In this document: positions 25,896 to 35,284 of the stretch, piece after piece
Layout of the letters: each line of letters starts with the position of its first letter
Position numbering within the stretch: the stretch's first letter is position 1
From: CALARM01 sp036746235
Lineage (GTDB): Bacteria; Vulcanimicrobiota; SpSt-956; JAKJGF01
Length of the DNA stretch: 64,000 bases
Assembly (NCBI GenBank): GCA_036746235.1
Contig: DAIOEN010000010.1
Span: 7,795 to 71,794 of the forward strand
Direction of reading: 5' to 3'
Notes under the pieces: model-generated
What the model saw: only the letters and a program-made list of their open reading frames with translations
What the model was told of the DNA's origin: nothing
Database searches by the model: none
Program-made: the position numbers and the translations under genes

Positions 25896-26684
25896 TCATA
25901 TCTTATTATGACCGCTCCGGTCATGACCGTTAGATAGTACCGGGATTAATTCAGATAACAGTTTATTATTCGCAGCTATTATGGAAGATCCTTTTTTTAT
26001 CTGCCGGCCATAAAAATCTGTCACTTTTCCACCACCTTCTTCCACCATAAGGATACCTGCAGCCACATCCCAGTAATTAAAAGACTCCATCCAGAATCCG
26101 TCATATTTTCCTGAAGCAATATAAGCAAGAGACATGGCAACAGAGCCTGACACACGGACAACTCTGGTTATTTCATATACTTTATTAAATAGTTCCATAG
26201 ATTTCTGAAAATTTTTGCCTCTGTAATAGTAATCACCGGTAGAAAAAATTGATTTTACCATATCATCGTGAGAGGAAACTTTGACAGACTTACCGTTAAG
26301 AAACACTCCTTTCCCTTTTGCACAATAAAAAAATTCTTCTGTTACAGGATTATAAATGCCGGAGTGAGTAAGAATACCATCTTCTTCAAGGGCAATGGAT
26401 ACGGCAAAAAAAGGAATTCCTGAGGCGAAATTTGTAGTTCCGTCAAGAGGATCTATAATCCATTTTTTGCGATTATTTTCAATATCCTCTCCCGATTCTT
26501 CTGCAATTATATCACTCTCAGGAAAAGATTTCTTTATAGTATTTATTATATAATTCTCCGATTCGATATCAGCCTGAGTAACAAATCCTGCGTCCACTTT
26601 TTCATGTTGATTTAAATCTTTTCCAAAATATTTTAATAATATATTGCCTGATGTTTTACATAAATCAGCAATAAAATTTTCCAT
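25896..26684 (-). CDS. Inositol monophosphatase family protein
   Basis: The 262-residue protein has the two metal-binding signatures, EESGED with WIIDPLDGTTNFASG, and the later YWDVAAGILMVEEGGGKVTD. Substrates of the family are inositol phosphates, 3'-phosphoadenosine phosphate or fructose-1,6-bisphosphate; the sequence looks closest to the SuhB/IMPase group. SD AAGGATG precedes the ATG. Confidence 0.93.
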   Translation of the reverse strand: MENFIADLCKTSGNILLKYFGKDLNQHEKVDAGFVTQADIESENYIINTIKKSFPESDIIAEESGEDIENNRKKWIIDPLDGTTNFASGIPFFAVSIALEEDGILTHSGIYNPVTEEFFYCAKGKGVFLNGKSVKVSSHDDMVKSIFSTGDYYYRGKNFQKSMELFNKVYEITRVVRVSGSVAMSLAYIASGKYDGFWMESFNYWDVAAGILMVEEGGGKVTDFYGRQIKKGSSIIAANNKLLSELIPVLSNGHDRSGHNKI

Positions 26685-27061
26685 AAATACACATCCTTGA
26701 TTACATAATTATTTTTTTGCACCGTATTTTTGAAGTATCCCTATCACTTTCCCATGGCCTCCCTGAAAAATTTCATACTATTATATCATAAACGTTATAT
26801 TCATCTGTTATCAGGTATTTATAAGTGAACATACCGGCACAGGAAAGTAAAACCGGTATCCAGGCAAAAGAGGTCATAAGAAATATCATACCATCTGTAT
26901 TTAATTCATTTTACATAAGTGAAAATCCTGCTTTAAGCTGCCTTTCCCGGTTATGGACAATATTTTTCTGTAAATGATAATATCAGGAAAAACAAAATAT
27001 TTTTCTGTTAACCAAATATGATATTCATGCGTCTAGTAAAATAAAAAGGAGGAAATAAACT
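26685..27061. other. Divergent intergenic region
   Basis: About 375 bp of AT-rich DNA between divergent genes. It should contain promoters for both. I see only the strong SD AAGGAGG at about 27047 for the TPR-CHAT gene and no convincing -35/-10 pair, RNA gene or repeat. Confidence 0.5.
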
Positions 27062-30000
27062 ATGATTACATTTAAAAAATTTTATATTTTTATTCTGATA
27101 TTTATTGTTATTTCGAATTTATCGTGTAACTATTTCAATTCCAGGAATGTTACTGCAGGTATTACTCCTGCATCTGCAAAACAGATAGATAAGCAGAAAG
27201 ACTTAATCAACTCACTTGCAGATGCTTCTACAAAAGAAGAGAGAGAGAAAATACTGAAAGATAACAGTACTATGATTAATTCTGATTTTGTGCTTATTCT
27301 GTTAACAGAATCTCATAATCTTTATAACGGCGACAGAAATAGTCCGGATTATAAAAAAAGTCACCATCTCGGAGATATTGCCTTAGAGTCGGCTGAATTT
27401 ACAGGTAATGAGACTGTAATTGCGAAAGCTTTATTTTATTACAGCATTTTCGACGAAAGTGATGATACAAAGTTTCCTTCCATAGAAAAAGCTCTGGTTT
27501 TATTTAAAGCATCGGGAGACAGGAAAGGTGAAATACTGTGTTATTATAAAGAAGCCATGTATCTTTTCCGTCATTTCCCGGAGGAGAAGGAAAAAGCTTT
27601 TAATTCTGTCGAAAAAGGCCTGAATATTCTTAAAACATTCCAGGACAGTTTACTTGAAGGTTATGGTTATAATATTAAAGCAAATTTCCATGATGAGCTC
27701 GGACAAAAGGAAAAGGCTATAGAGAACTATAAAAAATCCATTGAACTATATAAAACGGAGGGGAATATCTTCAAGGTTCTGGACACTTATCATTATATGC
27801 ATGGCCTTTATTTCAGAGCCGGCATGTTCAATGAAGCCGAAGAGTGTCTGCGAAAGCAGAAGGATTTTATAGAGAAACTATCTTCTCAAGATGTAAGACA
27901 TGAAAGGGATGAAGACAGGGGTTATTTTATAGATACCTTCTTTGCCTTTGCCCCTGATGATAAAAATAGCTGGACAGAATTTAATTATACCGCTCTTGGC
28001 AATCTCTATACTCAGACGGGCAAATATGAAGAGGCCATAAAGACTTATAAGAAAATTGTCGAATTAAATCCGGCTTCAACCCGGTTATCGGAAACTTATT
28101 CCAGACTGGCCAGTATTTATTCCCTTTTAGGACAGAAGGACAGGGCTTTAAAATATTATCTTGAGGCAGTGGATAACAGTACAGAAGGTTTTGATATATG
28201 CAGAAATTACCAGCAGACAGGTCTTTTTTACCTCCGTGATATGAAAAACCCCGATGAAGCCCTGAAGTATTTCGAACTTGCCCTGAAGAAAGCCGAAGAA
28301 CTGCCAAGGTGGAATGAAAGTTATAAAAACGTTACTTTTCAGTATATAAGCGAGGTATATGCGGGAAAAGGGGATTTCGACAGAGCCATAAAAACGATTG
28401 AAGAGCTTATGAAACCTGAAGACAAAACGGGCTATTATTACAGATTACTCGGAGAATTATACATGAAGAAAGGTGATAATATAAAAGCCCTGGAGTTTGT
28501 AAATAAAGCCATCGAAACGGATAAGGAACAGACTTACTCCGCTTCCTATCTTATACTGGATTACAATACACAGGGTGATATTTATGTAAAAGAAGAGAAT
28601 TTCTCGGAAGCTGTTAAAGCCTATCGGGAAGGAATAAAATTAGGAGAAGAAATACATTCCTCTTCTTTATGGAAATATTACTTTTCTCTGGGGAACGTGT
28701 ATAAAAGCCAGGGTAATCAGGTAGAAGCATTTAACGCCTATAACAGATCCATAAATTTAATAGAAACTATGAGACAGGAATTCAAACTGGAAGAGCTTAA
28801 AAGAGATTTTATGCAGGATAAGTTAAAGGTCTATGAAGAGATGATTGATCTTCTTATAAATATGAAAAAAGACAGAAAAGCGTTTGAATACAATGAAAAA
28901 GCCAGGGCCAGGGCTTTTCTGGATATCCTTGCAAATCAGAAGGTGGATGTACATAAAGGAGTCAAACCGGAACTTGCTGCGAAAGAAGATGAATTGAAAA
29001 CCATGATACAGTATCTTTCCGCCGATATAAGCGAGGAAAAAGAAAAACCTCTCATGGCACAGAGAACTCTTTATATCCGGGAAGGCGATAAGAATCTGAA
29101 AAGCCTGAAACTTGAATATGAACAGGTAATGGAAGAGATTAAAATGGAAAATCCCGAATATATGACCTTTATAAGCGTGAACCCCTTCCCTCTGGAAGAG
29201 ATACAGACATGGCTCGATAAGGATACTGTTATAATGGAATATTTCGTGGGAGAAAAAAGGAGTTTTCTCTGGATAACAGGTAAGGACACGTTCAATACGG
29301 TAGTTATAGACTGCCCCGGAAAAGATATAGAAAAGCTGGTGAGGGAGTATCGTTCCCTTGCCTGTGACGATATAACCCTTCAGAAATTGAAAAGTAATAA
29401 ATGGAAGGACCTATCCGGGAAACTGTATGATATTTTATTTAAGGACGGAGAGAAATATATTTCAAAAAAGACCAGAATAATTATTTCTCTTCACAGGATA
29501 CTCCATTATATGCCCTTTCAGGTTCTTATTGACAGTAAAGGGAAAATGCTTGTAGAAAAATATGAAATAACCAGTATTCCTTCTTCCAGCATATTAAAAT
29601 ACTGTCACGATAAAAACACCCTTAAAAAAGACAGGCTCCTTGCCTTTGAAATCGGAGATTTTAAAGCAGGCAACCTTCATCCTCTTCCTTCCACAAAAGA
29701 GGAGGTGAGAGCCATATCGGGGTATTTCAACAAAAAAGAAATATATTCCGGCTCCGGTATGAAAGCCGATATTCTGTATGAAAAAGGGAGAGATTTCGAC
29801 ATATTGCATTTTGCGACCCACGGGTCTCTAGATCCCTCATCGCCTTTGTTTTCGTCTCTTGTATTTTCCGACAGAACTCTTCCCGTATATGAGATATTTA
29901 ATTTAGATCTGAAAGCCTATCTGGTATGCCTGAGTGCCTGTAAAACAGGTCTCGGAGAAGAAGCCAGCGGAGATGAACTGGTAGGACTGGCCAGAGCATT

Positions 30001-30205
30001 CATATATGCCGGCACTCCTACAATCTGTGCAAGCCTGTGGGATGTTTCAGATGTTTCCACATCTGAATTGATGGAGAGATTTTATTATCACCTGAGGAAG
30101 AATAATAAGGCAGAAGCGTTAAGGCTTGCTCAAATGGATATAATGAAAAAATACCCCCATCCTTTCTTCTGGGCACCTTTTGTTCTGACAGGTGACTGGA
30201 GGTAA
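27062..30205 (+). CDS. TPR-CHAT lipoprotein
   Basis: The 1047-residue protein has a lipoprotein signal (FILIFIVISNLSC, Cys at about 23). It has many TPR units between about 95 and 560 (for example KYEEAIKTYKKIVELNPAS) and a C-terminal CHAT caspase-like domain from about 750. The catalytic dyad is visible: His in HFATHGS near 920 and Cys in LSACKTG near 959. The end CASLWDVSD...PHPFFWAPFVLTGDWR is classic CHAT. Family members are proteases or signalling adaptors. As a membrane-attached protein outside the cas operon it is unlikely to be a type III-E-like CRISPR protease. Confidence 0.93.
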   Translation: MITFKKFYIFILIFIVISNLSCNYFNSRNVTAGITPASAKQIDKQKDLINSLADASTKEEREKILKDNSTMINSDFVLILLTESHNLYNGDRNSPDYKKSHHLGDIALESAEFTGNETVIAKALFYYSIFDESDDTKFPSIEKALVLFKASGDRKGEILCYYKEAMYLFRHFPEEKEKAFNSVEKGLNILKTFQDSLLEGYGYNIKANFHDELGQKEKAIENYKKSIELYKTEGNIFKVLDTYHYMHGLYFRAGMFNEAEECLRKQKDFIEKLSSQDVRHERDEDRGYFIDTFFAFAPDDKNSWTEFNYTALGNLYTQTGKYEEAIKTYKKIVELNPASTRLSETYSRLASIYSLLGQKDRALKYYLEAVDNSTEGFDICRNYQQTGLFYLRDMKNPDEALKYFELALKKAEELPRWNESYKNVTFQYISEVYAGKGDFDRAIKTIEELMKPEDKTGYYYRLLGELYMKKGDNIKALEFVNKAIETDKEQTYSASYLILDYNTQGDIYVKEENFSEAVKAYREGIKLGEEIHSSSLWKYYFSLGNVYKSQGNQVEAFNAYNRSINLIETMRQEFKLEELKRDFMQDKLKVYEEMIDLLINMKKDRKAFEYNEKARARAFLDILANQKVDVHKGVKPELAAKEDELKTMIQYLSADISEEKEKPLMAQRTLYIREGDKNLKSLKLEYEQVMEEIKMENPEYMTFISVNPFPLEEIQTWLDKDTVIMEYFVGEKRSFLWITGKDTFNTVVIDCPGKDIEKLVREYRSLACDDITLQKLKSNKWKDLSGKLYDILFKDGEKYISKKTRIIISLHRILHYMPFQVLIDSKGKMLVEKYEITSIPSSSILKYCHDKNTLKKDRLLAFEIGDFKAGNLHPLPSTKEEVRAISGYFNKKEIYSGSGMKADILYEKGRDFDILHFATHGSLDPSSPLFSSLVFSDRTLPVYEIFNLDLKAYLVCLSACKTGLGEEASGDELVGLARAFIYAGTPTICASLWDVSDVSTSELMERFYYHLRKNNKAEALRLAQMDIMKKYPHPFFWAPFVLTGDWR

Positions 30206-30249
30206 TGGCAGGGGTATCTGACTGTGACTGTTTTCCTGTAACAGGTTTT

Positions 30250-31158
30250 TTATTTTTCCGCACCGTATTTTTTCAGAAGTTCCAGTACTTCCTGTTTTCC
30301 CTCTTTTTCTGCAAAGGAAAGAGGAGTCTGTTTCCCGTTATCTCTGGCATTTACATCTGCCCCGCTTTTTATCAGCAATTCCACTATAGCTTTATCTCCT
30401 TTTTTACAGGCCCAGTATAAAGGAGTCATACCCCACATATCTTTTGCTTCCAGATTGGCACCGCTCTCTATAAGAATTTTAACAATCTCTATAGATCCGT
30501 TATAACAGGCATGGGCCAGAGGAACCATACCGCCATCTGCCGTAATGTTCATGTCAGCACCACAGGAAATAAGATATTTCACCATATCTTTATTTTTACA
30601 CTCTACTGCCGTATGGAGTGGTGTATCAGTGCTGCCTCCTCTGGTACGTTTCACGAAATTCACATTCGCACCTTTTGATACAAGTAAATCTACAACACTC
30701 TTTGAGCCGGATTTTACTGCTATGTTCAGAGGTGTTATAAGAATGGTGCCAATAGCCTCATTCATGTGTATATTTTTCAAATCCCTGTCATATCTGAAAA
30801 CTTCCTCCAGACAGGCTCTGGCATCACTGTTTTTACCGAGGAAATTAAGTACATAAGCTTTTAAGAAACGGGCCTTTGTATGGGAAGGTTTTAATTTTAG
30901 AACCTCACCGTAAGAGCCGGAAGCTTTTTCATTATTAAAAAGCCAGAAATAAGTATTTCCTCTGTTAAACCACAGGTCCGGTGATGTCGGGTCAAGTTTC
31001 AGAGCTTTATCAAAACATTTGAGTGCTTCTTCATATTCCTGTTTCCCGTAAAACTCTATCCCTTTTTTATTCCAGTCCTGTGCCGTTTGAGCGAAAACCT
31101 GAGAAGATAGAAAAAGAATGGCTATTATGAGCAGTGGCAGATATAATTTCACAAACAA
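30250..31158 (-). CDS. Exported TPR-ankyrin repeat protein
   Basis: The 302-residue protein has a signal peptide (LYLPLLIIAILFLSSQVFA), two to three TPR units (about 23-120) and four to five ankyrin repeats to the end (DTPLHTAVECKNKDMVKYLISCGADMN and similar). It converges on the TPR-CHAT gene with a 44-bp gap. The TPR-then-ankyrin order is the same as in the larger cytoplasmic protein at 36506. It is probably a periplasmic binding scaffold; its partner is unknown. Confidence 0.88.
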   Translation of the reverse strand: MFVKLYLPLLIIAILFLSSQVFAQTAQDWNKKGIEFYGKQEYEEALKCFDKALKLDPTSPDLWFNRGNTYFWLFNNEKASGSYGEVLKLKPSHTKARFLKAYVLNFLGKNSDARACLEEVFRYDRDLKNIHMNEAIGTILITPLNIAVKSGSKSVVDLLVSKGANVNFVKRTRGGSTDTPLHTAVECKNKDMVKYLISCGADMNITADGGMVPLAHACYNGSIEIVKILIESGANLEAKDMWGMTPLYWACKKGDKAIVELLIKSGADVNARDNGKQTPLSFAEKEGKQEVLELLKKYGAEK

Positions 31159-31239
31159 ACCTCCCTGAAAAAATTTTGCAGTCTATATATTTCACACTAT
31201 CATATCATAAAATTTTCGGCCGGCTTTTAAAGATTTTTT

Positions 31240-32835
31240 TTAACTGTTATATTTTTTTGAAAACATAACTCTTGCCTTACCGGTTTCTTCATAGCCGAGT
31301 TCTTTCATTATCTTGCAGAATTCATCGCATGCTTCTTTTATGGATATATTTTCCGGCTTATTTGCTTTAATAAAAATCAAATCTCCTGTCGCATCATAAG
31401 CTTCTTTTTCAACATCAATGAGATTTAATGCAAGCTGAAATAATTCTTTTCTTTCTTCCGGCTTTTCAGCGCTGAAGATTTCATTAAAAAGGTGCATTAC
31501 TCCTCCTGTTTCTTTATTACCTGCTCTATTGATTAATGTGCAGAAGTGTTCTCCAGCCTCAGTAATTGACATGTCTTCAGGTTTCTTATTTTTTATACAC
31601 TTCAGGTTTCCTGCCGCATCATGAGAGTCCCCTTCGATTCCGATGAGGTTCAAGGCAACCTGAAAAGCTTCTTTTCTTTCTTCCGGCTTCTCAGTGCTGA
31701 AGATTTCAGTAAAGAGGTTTATTATTCCTCCTGTCTCTTTATGTCCTGCTTTATCCATTAATGTACAGAAGTGTTTTCCTGCCTCAGTAATTGACATGTC
31801 TTCAGGTTTCTTATTTTTTATACACTTCAGATCTTCTGCCGCATCATAAGATTCTCTTTCAACTCCGATGAGATTCAAGGCAAGCTGAAAAGCTTCATTT
31901 CTTTCTTCCAATTTTTCAGTGCTGAAAATTTCATTAAAGATATTTCTTACTCCTATTGTCTCTTTATGTCCTGCTTTATCCATTAATGTGCAGAAGTGTT
32001 TTCCCGCCTCAGTTATTGACATGTCTTCAGGTTTCTTATTTTTTATACATTTCAGATCTTCTGCCGCATCATAAGATTCTCTTTCAACTCCGATGAGGTT
32101 CAAGGCAACCTGAAAAGCTTCATTTCTTTCTTCCGGCTTTTCAGTGCTGAAGATTTCAGTAAAGAGGCTTCTTACTCCTGTTGTTTCTTTATGACCTGCT
32201 TTATTCATTAATGTGCAGAAGTGTTCTCCTGCCTCAGTAATTGACATGTCTTCAGGTTTGTTATTTTTTATACAGCTCAGGTCTCCTGCCGAATCATAAG
32301 ATTCTTTTTCAACTTCGATGAGATTTAATGCAACCTGAAAAGCTTCTTTCCTTTCTTCGGGCTTCTCAGTGCTGAAGATTTCAGTAAAGAGGCTTCTTAC
32401 TCCTGTTGTTTCTTTATAACCTGCTTTATTCATTAATGTACAGAAGTGTTCTCCTGCTTCAGTAATTGACATGTCTTCAGGTTTCTTATTTTTTATATAG
32501 TTTAAGTCTCTTTCTGCATCATATGTTTCTTTTTCAACTTTTATGAGATTTTCCAGAACTGCCATATCCTCTTTTGTTAAAAGTTCCGGTTCTGGTTCCG
32601 GTTTATTCTCACCTGTTACAGGTTCTTCAGTAAGTTCCGACTTCCAGGTTGTTTTTGCAATGGCTTTTCCGTCGTCTCCGTAAGACTTCATACTTTTTAT
32701 TTTATCACCCATTGTAAGAAATTCCGCATCTTTTGTTCCTCCGATGATTACATGATCATCAGTATCTTTTTCTATTTTTTTAGGAATTGCCTTGTTTGAA
32801 AATATTCCTGCCTGCAATTCATTATTAATCTTCAT
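31240..32835 (-). CDS. Tandem-repeat protein (75-residue units)
   Basis: The 531-residue protein has a 75-120-residue unique head and six copies of a 75-residue unit, LIxVExExYDAxxDLxxIKN then KKPEDMSITEAGEHFCTLMN then KAGHKET and IFSTEKPEERxEAFQ. The middle copies are almost identical, so the array grew recently; the last is the most diverged and truncated. Each unit is probably helical. No signal peptide is present. I do not recognise the family. The equal units at DNA level (225 bp) make copy-number change by recombination likely. Confidence 0.75.
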   Translation of the reverse strand: MKINNELQAGIFSNKAIPKKIEKDTDDHVIIGGTKDAEFLTMGDKIKSMKSYGDDGKAIAKTTWKSELTEEPVTGENKPEPEPELLTKEDMAVLENLIKVEKETYDAERDLNYIKNKKPEDMSITEAGEHFCTLMNKAGYKETTGVRSLFTEIFSTEKPEERKEAFQVALNLIEVEKESYDSAGDLSCIKNNKPEDMSITEAGEHFCTLMNKAGHKETTGVRSLFTEIFSTEKPEERNEAFQVALNLIGVERESYDAAEDLKCIKNKKPEDMSITEAGKHFCTLMDKAGHKETIGVRNIFNEIFSTEKLEERNEAFQLALNLIGVERESYDAAEDLKCIKNKKPEDMSITEAGKHFCTLMDKAGHKETGGIINLFTEIFSTEKPEERKEAFQVALNLIGIEGDSHDAAGNLKCIKNKKPEDMSITEAGEHFCTLINRAGNKETGGVMHLFNEIFSAEKPEERKELFQLALNLIDVEKEAYDATGDLIFIKANKPENISIKEACDEFCKIMKELGYEETGKARVMFSKKYNS

Positions 32836-33363
32836 AATATTTCCCCTTTTCTGAAAAAATCAATATTTTCGTAATAACAGATATGACTGTTTCTATCACA
32901 ACTAAGTACCGCTCCAAATAAGTTCGTAACCATTTTATCAGCTTCTGCCTGGCAGGCTCTTACGAAGAAAAATAATTTGCCTTATATCATTTGTTTTACA
33001 GACAATAAATTAACCCTTATTTAATTTTTAATTCTATATAAAAGACTAATTTTTCTTCTCCAGAGCCTGCCAGTCAGAAGCTTTTTACGGGTACCCTTTT
33101 ACCTGTTACGGTACTAAGGATTGTAAGAAAAACAACTCCGGCAAATTGTTAGAATAATTAGTATCATCGCGTCACGCATTACACACAGGAGTAACTGACA
33201 ATTGAAAAGATCTGCTGTAATATTTACCTCTGGCACCAATAAGAATGAAATTTATTCCTTTTATAACGCATTACGCATTAGAATATCGTATACGATTATA
33301 TCATTACAAATATGAAGAGGCAATAACTTAAATGTTAACAAAATGTTAATAAGTGAATGTTCC
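32836..33363. other. Intergenic region with palindromic element
   Basis: About 530 bp with no gene. It holds the inverted-repeat element listed next and two weak family A units (33170-33183 and 33269-33282), the last heptamers of this type in the window. Confidence 0.55.
32940..33082. repeat. Imperfect inverted-repeat element
   Basis: A 21-bp arm at 32940-32960 and its reverse complement at 33062-33082 match at 20 of 21 positions around 101 bp. Outside the arms, short similarity continues (AAGTACCG on the left, CGGTACT on the right), so the whole element may span about 32895-33120. There is no ORF inside. It resembles a small non-autonomous insertion (MITE-like); I could not find target-site duplications. 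Confidence 0.6.
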
Positions 33364-33453
33364 ACACTCAGGATGCAGGCAGAAGGGCTGGAGGGACTGA
33401 GGGAAAAGATAAAAAAAGAAGTTGAAGGCATGAGGAAGAGTTACGGGGTTTAA
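33364..33453 (+). pseudogene. Remnant of the WYL regulator's 3' end
   Basis: The 90 bp match the last 147 bp of the intact regulator at 34201-35184 almost perfectly, including the stop codon, but lack 57 bp. The deletion lies between two copies of GGAG. No start or N-terminal part exists upstream. It must come from a former tandem copy or a recombination event. Confidence 0.85.
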
Positions 33454-33493
33454 AAAAATAATCAATATGCTATAATTAATAATCTAAAATTAT

Positions 33494-33706
33494 ATGAAAA
33501 CCATCGAAACAGAAACAACAATTCTGGATAATGGAAATATAATTCTGGATTTAAAACTTTCACCAGGTAAATATAAAACCATAATATTTATAGAAGAAGC
33601 AGGTGAAAGTGAAAAAGGATTGGACGATTTAAATATTTTTGAATTAAATTGTTTTCCCAGAGACTGTAAATTCAGCAGAAAAGATTTATACGATGATGAA
33701 TATTAA
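33494..33706 (+). CDS. Small antitoxin-like protein (VapB position)
   Basis: The 70-residue acidic protein (TILDNGNIILDLKLSPGKYKTIIFIEE) resembles the beta-rich N-terminus of small antitoxins partnered with PIN toxins. It overlaps by 14 nt the start of a PIN-type reading frame, the usual antitoxin-toxin order. Since that toxin is truncated, this gene is probably a leftover. Upstream sequence has no strong SD. Confidence 0.55.
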   Translation: MKTIETETTILDNGNIILDLKLSPGKYKTIIFIEEAGESEKGLDDLNIFELNCFPRDCKFSRKDLYDDEY

Positions 33707-33869
33707 GGAATTATTTGTAGATACAAATATCCTTGTATACAGTACAAATAAGACTTCAGGATATTATGATATAGCAATTAATACATTGAAACAATACAGG
33801 AATAATAAAACCTCGCTTTATAGTGAATCACCATCCAATCATTTGATGTCATTCTATTTTTCAGAATAA
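33693..33869 (+). pseudogene. Truncated PIN-domain toxin (VapC-like)
   Basis: The 58-codon frame begins MMNIKELFVDTNILVYST, the first strand and first catalytic Asp of a PIN domain. It runs to about residue 40 in register and then ends in unrelated sequence and a stop; a full VapC has about 130 residues. The later PIN acidic residues are missing, so it should be inactive. Confidence 0.65.
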
Positions 33870-33881
33870 AAATATATATAA

Positions 33882-34158
33882 TATTTTCCTCACAGGCAAC
33901 CTCTGTCGTTAAAAACAGAAACCTATGAAAATTACTCAAATTACACTGCTACAGATCAATTTGGAATAAAACAGACAAACAAAGAGACCAATTATTATCT
34001 TTACTGGAAAAAGCCGGTACAGGCAACAGCAGGAGAAATAACCAGTGTAGAACTTAATGAAGACTGTGTGCATAAAGTATTTCCTTAACGGAGGAGGAAA
34101 TTTTTATATTGTTATCGAAAACAATAAATCAATTATAGAATTAGTAAAAAACGTATAA
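33882..34158 (+). pseudogene. Gene debris with frameshift
   Basis: One open stretch, without start codon, reads from 33882 to the TAA at 34086 (LSLKTETYENYSNYTATDQFG and KETNYYLYWKKP). A coding-like continuation in another frame (KYFLNGGGNFYIVIENN) overlaps it and ends at 34158. Together they look like one protein broken by a frameshift and missing its N-terminus. I do not recognise the family. Confidence 0.5.
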
Positions 34159-34200
34159 ATATTAAAAAAAATTCATATATACTGAGTAAAGGAGTAGAAC

Positions 34201-35184
34201 ATGCAGACAGACCAGCTTCACAGAATAATTTTCATAAATGATCTCATAAAAGACAGCAAATATCCTTCATCTTCATATCTGTCAGGGAAACTACAGGTAA
34301 ACCAGAGGACCATAGAGAGGGATATAGCAACAATGAAAAAGGAATTCAAAGCTCCAATAAAATACTGCCCTATGAATAAAGGATATTTTTATACTGAAGA
34401 AAGATATTTTCTGCCTTCCATGATGTTATCAGAAGGAGAAATATTCGGATTGCTTCTTGCGCAAAAACTTCTTTCCCAGTATGAAAATACTCCCTATGAA
34501 GAAAGGCTCCGTTCTGCTTTTACGAAACTCCAGAAATATCTTCCCGATAAGTTTGAAATGGAAACAGGTTCTTTTCGTAAAAGCTGTTCTTTCGACCTCG
34601 GGTTTGTAAGGAAAATCAGTATGGATCTGTTCGAAGATCTTATATATGCAATAAGAGAGAAAAAGCAGTTAAAAATATACTATTACACCATTTACAGAAA
34701 CGAAAAAAGCTGGAGAACGATAGATCCGTACCATATGAAAAATTATAAGGGCGAATGGTATCTTGCCGCATACTGCCACAACAGAAATAAGGTTATTTAC
34801 TTTTCTCCCGGAAGAATCCATGAACATGAAGCAACAGGAGAAACCTTTAAAGTAAAAGAAGATTTCATACCGGAAGAATTCTGGGCCACATCTTTCGGCA
34901 TATATAAAGATAAAGAAGGTAAAATTCATGATGTTGTTATAAGAATAGATGAATATCAGAGCCGGTGGATAAGGGAATTCGATTTTACGGACGACAGGAG
35001 AATAACAGACGCGAAAAACCATGAAGACGGCTCAATGACACTCAGGATGCAGGCAGAAGGGCTGGAGGAAATACAGAGATGGGTCATGCAGTACGGCAGC
35101 CATATGGAAGTTCTTGAGCCGGAGGGACTGAGGGAAAAGATAAAAAAAGAAGTGGAAGGTATGAGGAAGAGTTACGGGGTTTAA
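34201..35184 (+). CDS. WYL-domain transcriptional regulator
   Basis: The 327-residue protein has an N-terminal winged helix (SSYLSGKLQVNQRTIERDIATMKKEF, about 22-48). A WYL ligand domain at about 140-230 (IYYYTIYRNEKSWRTIDPYHMKNYKGEWYLAAYC) and a WCX-like C-terminus (EIQRWVMQYGSHMEVLEPEGL) follow. WYL regulators often control defence islands and some sense nucleic acids or nucleotides. It is the nearest intact regulator to the CRISPR locus. SD AAAGGAG. A broken copy of its 3' end lies 0.75 kb upstream. Confidence 0.93.
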   Translation: MQTDQLHRIIFINDLIKDSKYPSSSYLSGKLQVNQRTIERDIATMKKEFKAPIKYCPMNKGYFYTEERYFLPSMMLSEGEIFGLLLAQKLLSQYENTPYEERLRSAFTKLQKYLPDKFEMETGSFRKSCSFDLGFVRKISMDLFEDLIYAIREKKQLKIYYYTIYRNEKSWRTIDPYHMKNYKGEWYLAAYCHNRNKVIYFSPGRIHEHEATGETFKVKEDFIPEEFWATSFGIYKDKEGKIHDVVIRIDEYQSRWIREFDFTDDRRITDAKNHEDGSMTLRMQAEGLEEIQRWVMQYGSHMEVLEPEGLREKIKKEVEGMRKSYGV

Positions 35185-35284
35185 TAGCAAATCTTGTTTT
35201 TTTATACAACCGGAGTAGAATAGATATAAGAGGAAAAGAATTAAATAAGAAAAGAAAGAAAAACCTTAAAGGAGGCATGACATT

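Noticed and set aside
27062..30205. TPR-CHAT as part of a type III-E (Craspase-like) system
   Set aside because: It is a lipoprotein 9 kb from the cas genes, no gRAMP/Cas7-11 is present, and TPR-CHAT proteins are common without CRISPR.
30235..30251. CCTG-TAA-CAGG followed by a T-run as terminator of the TPR-CHAT gene
   Set aside because: The stem is only 4 bp; too weak to call.
34180..34200. Weak similarity of the WYL leader (GTAAAGGAGTAGAAC) to the repeat's 3' end
   Set aside because: About 11 of 16 matches, mostly from the SD sequence itself.
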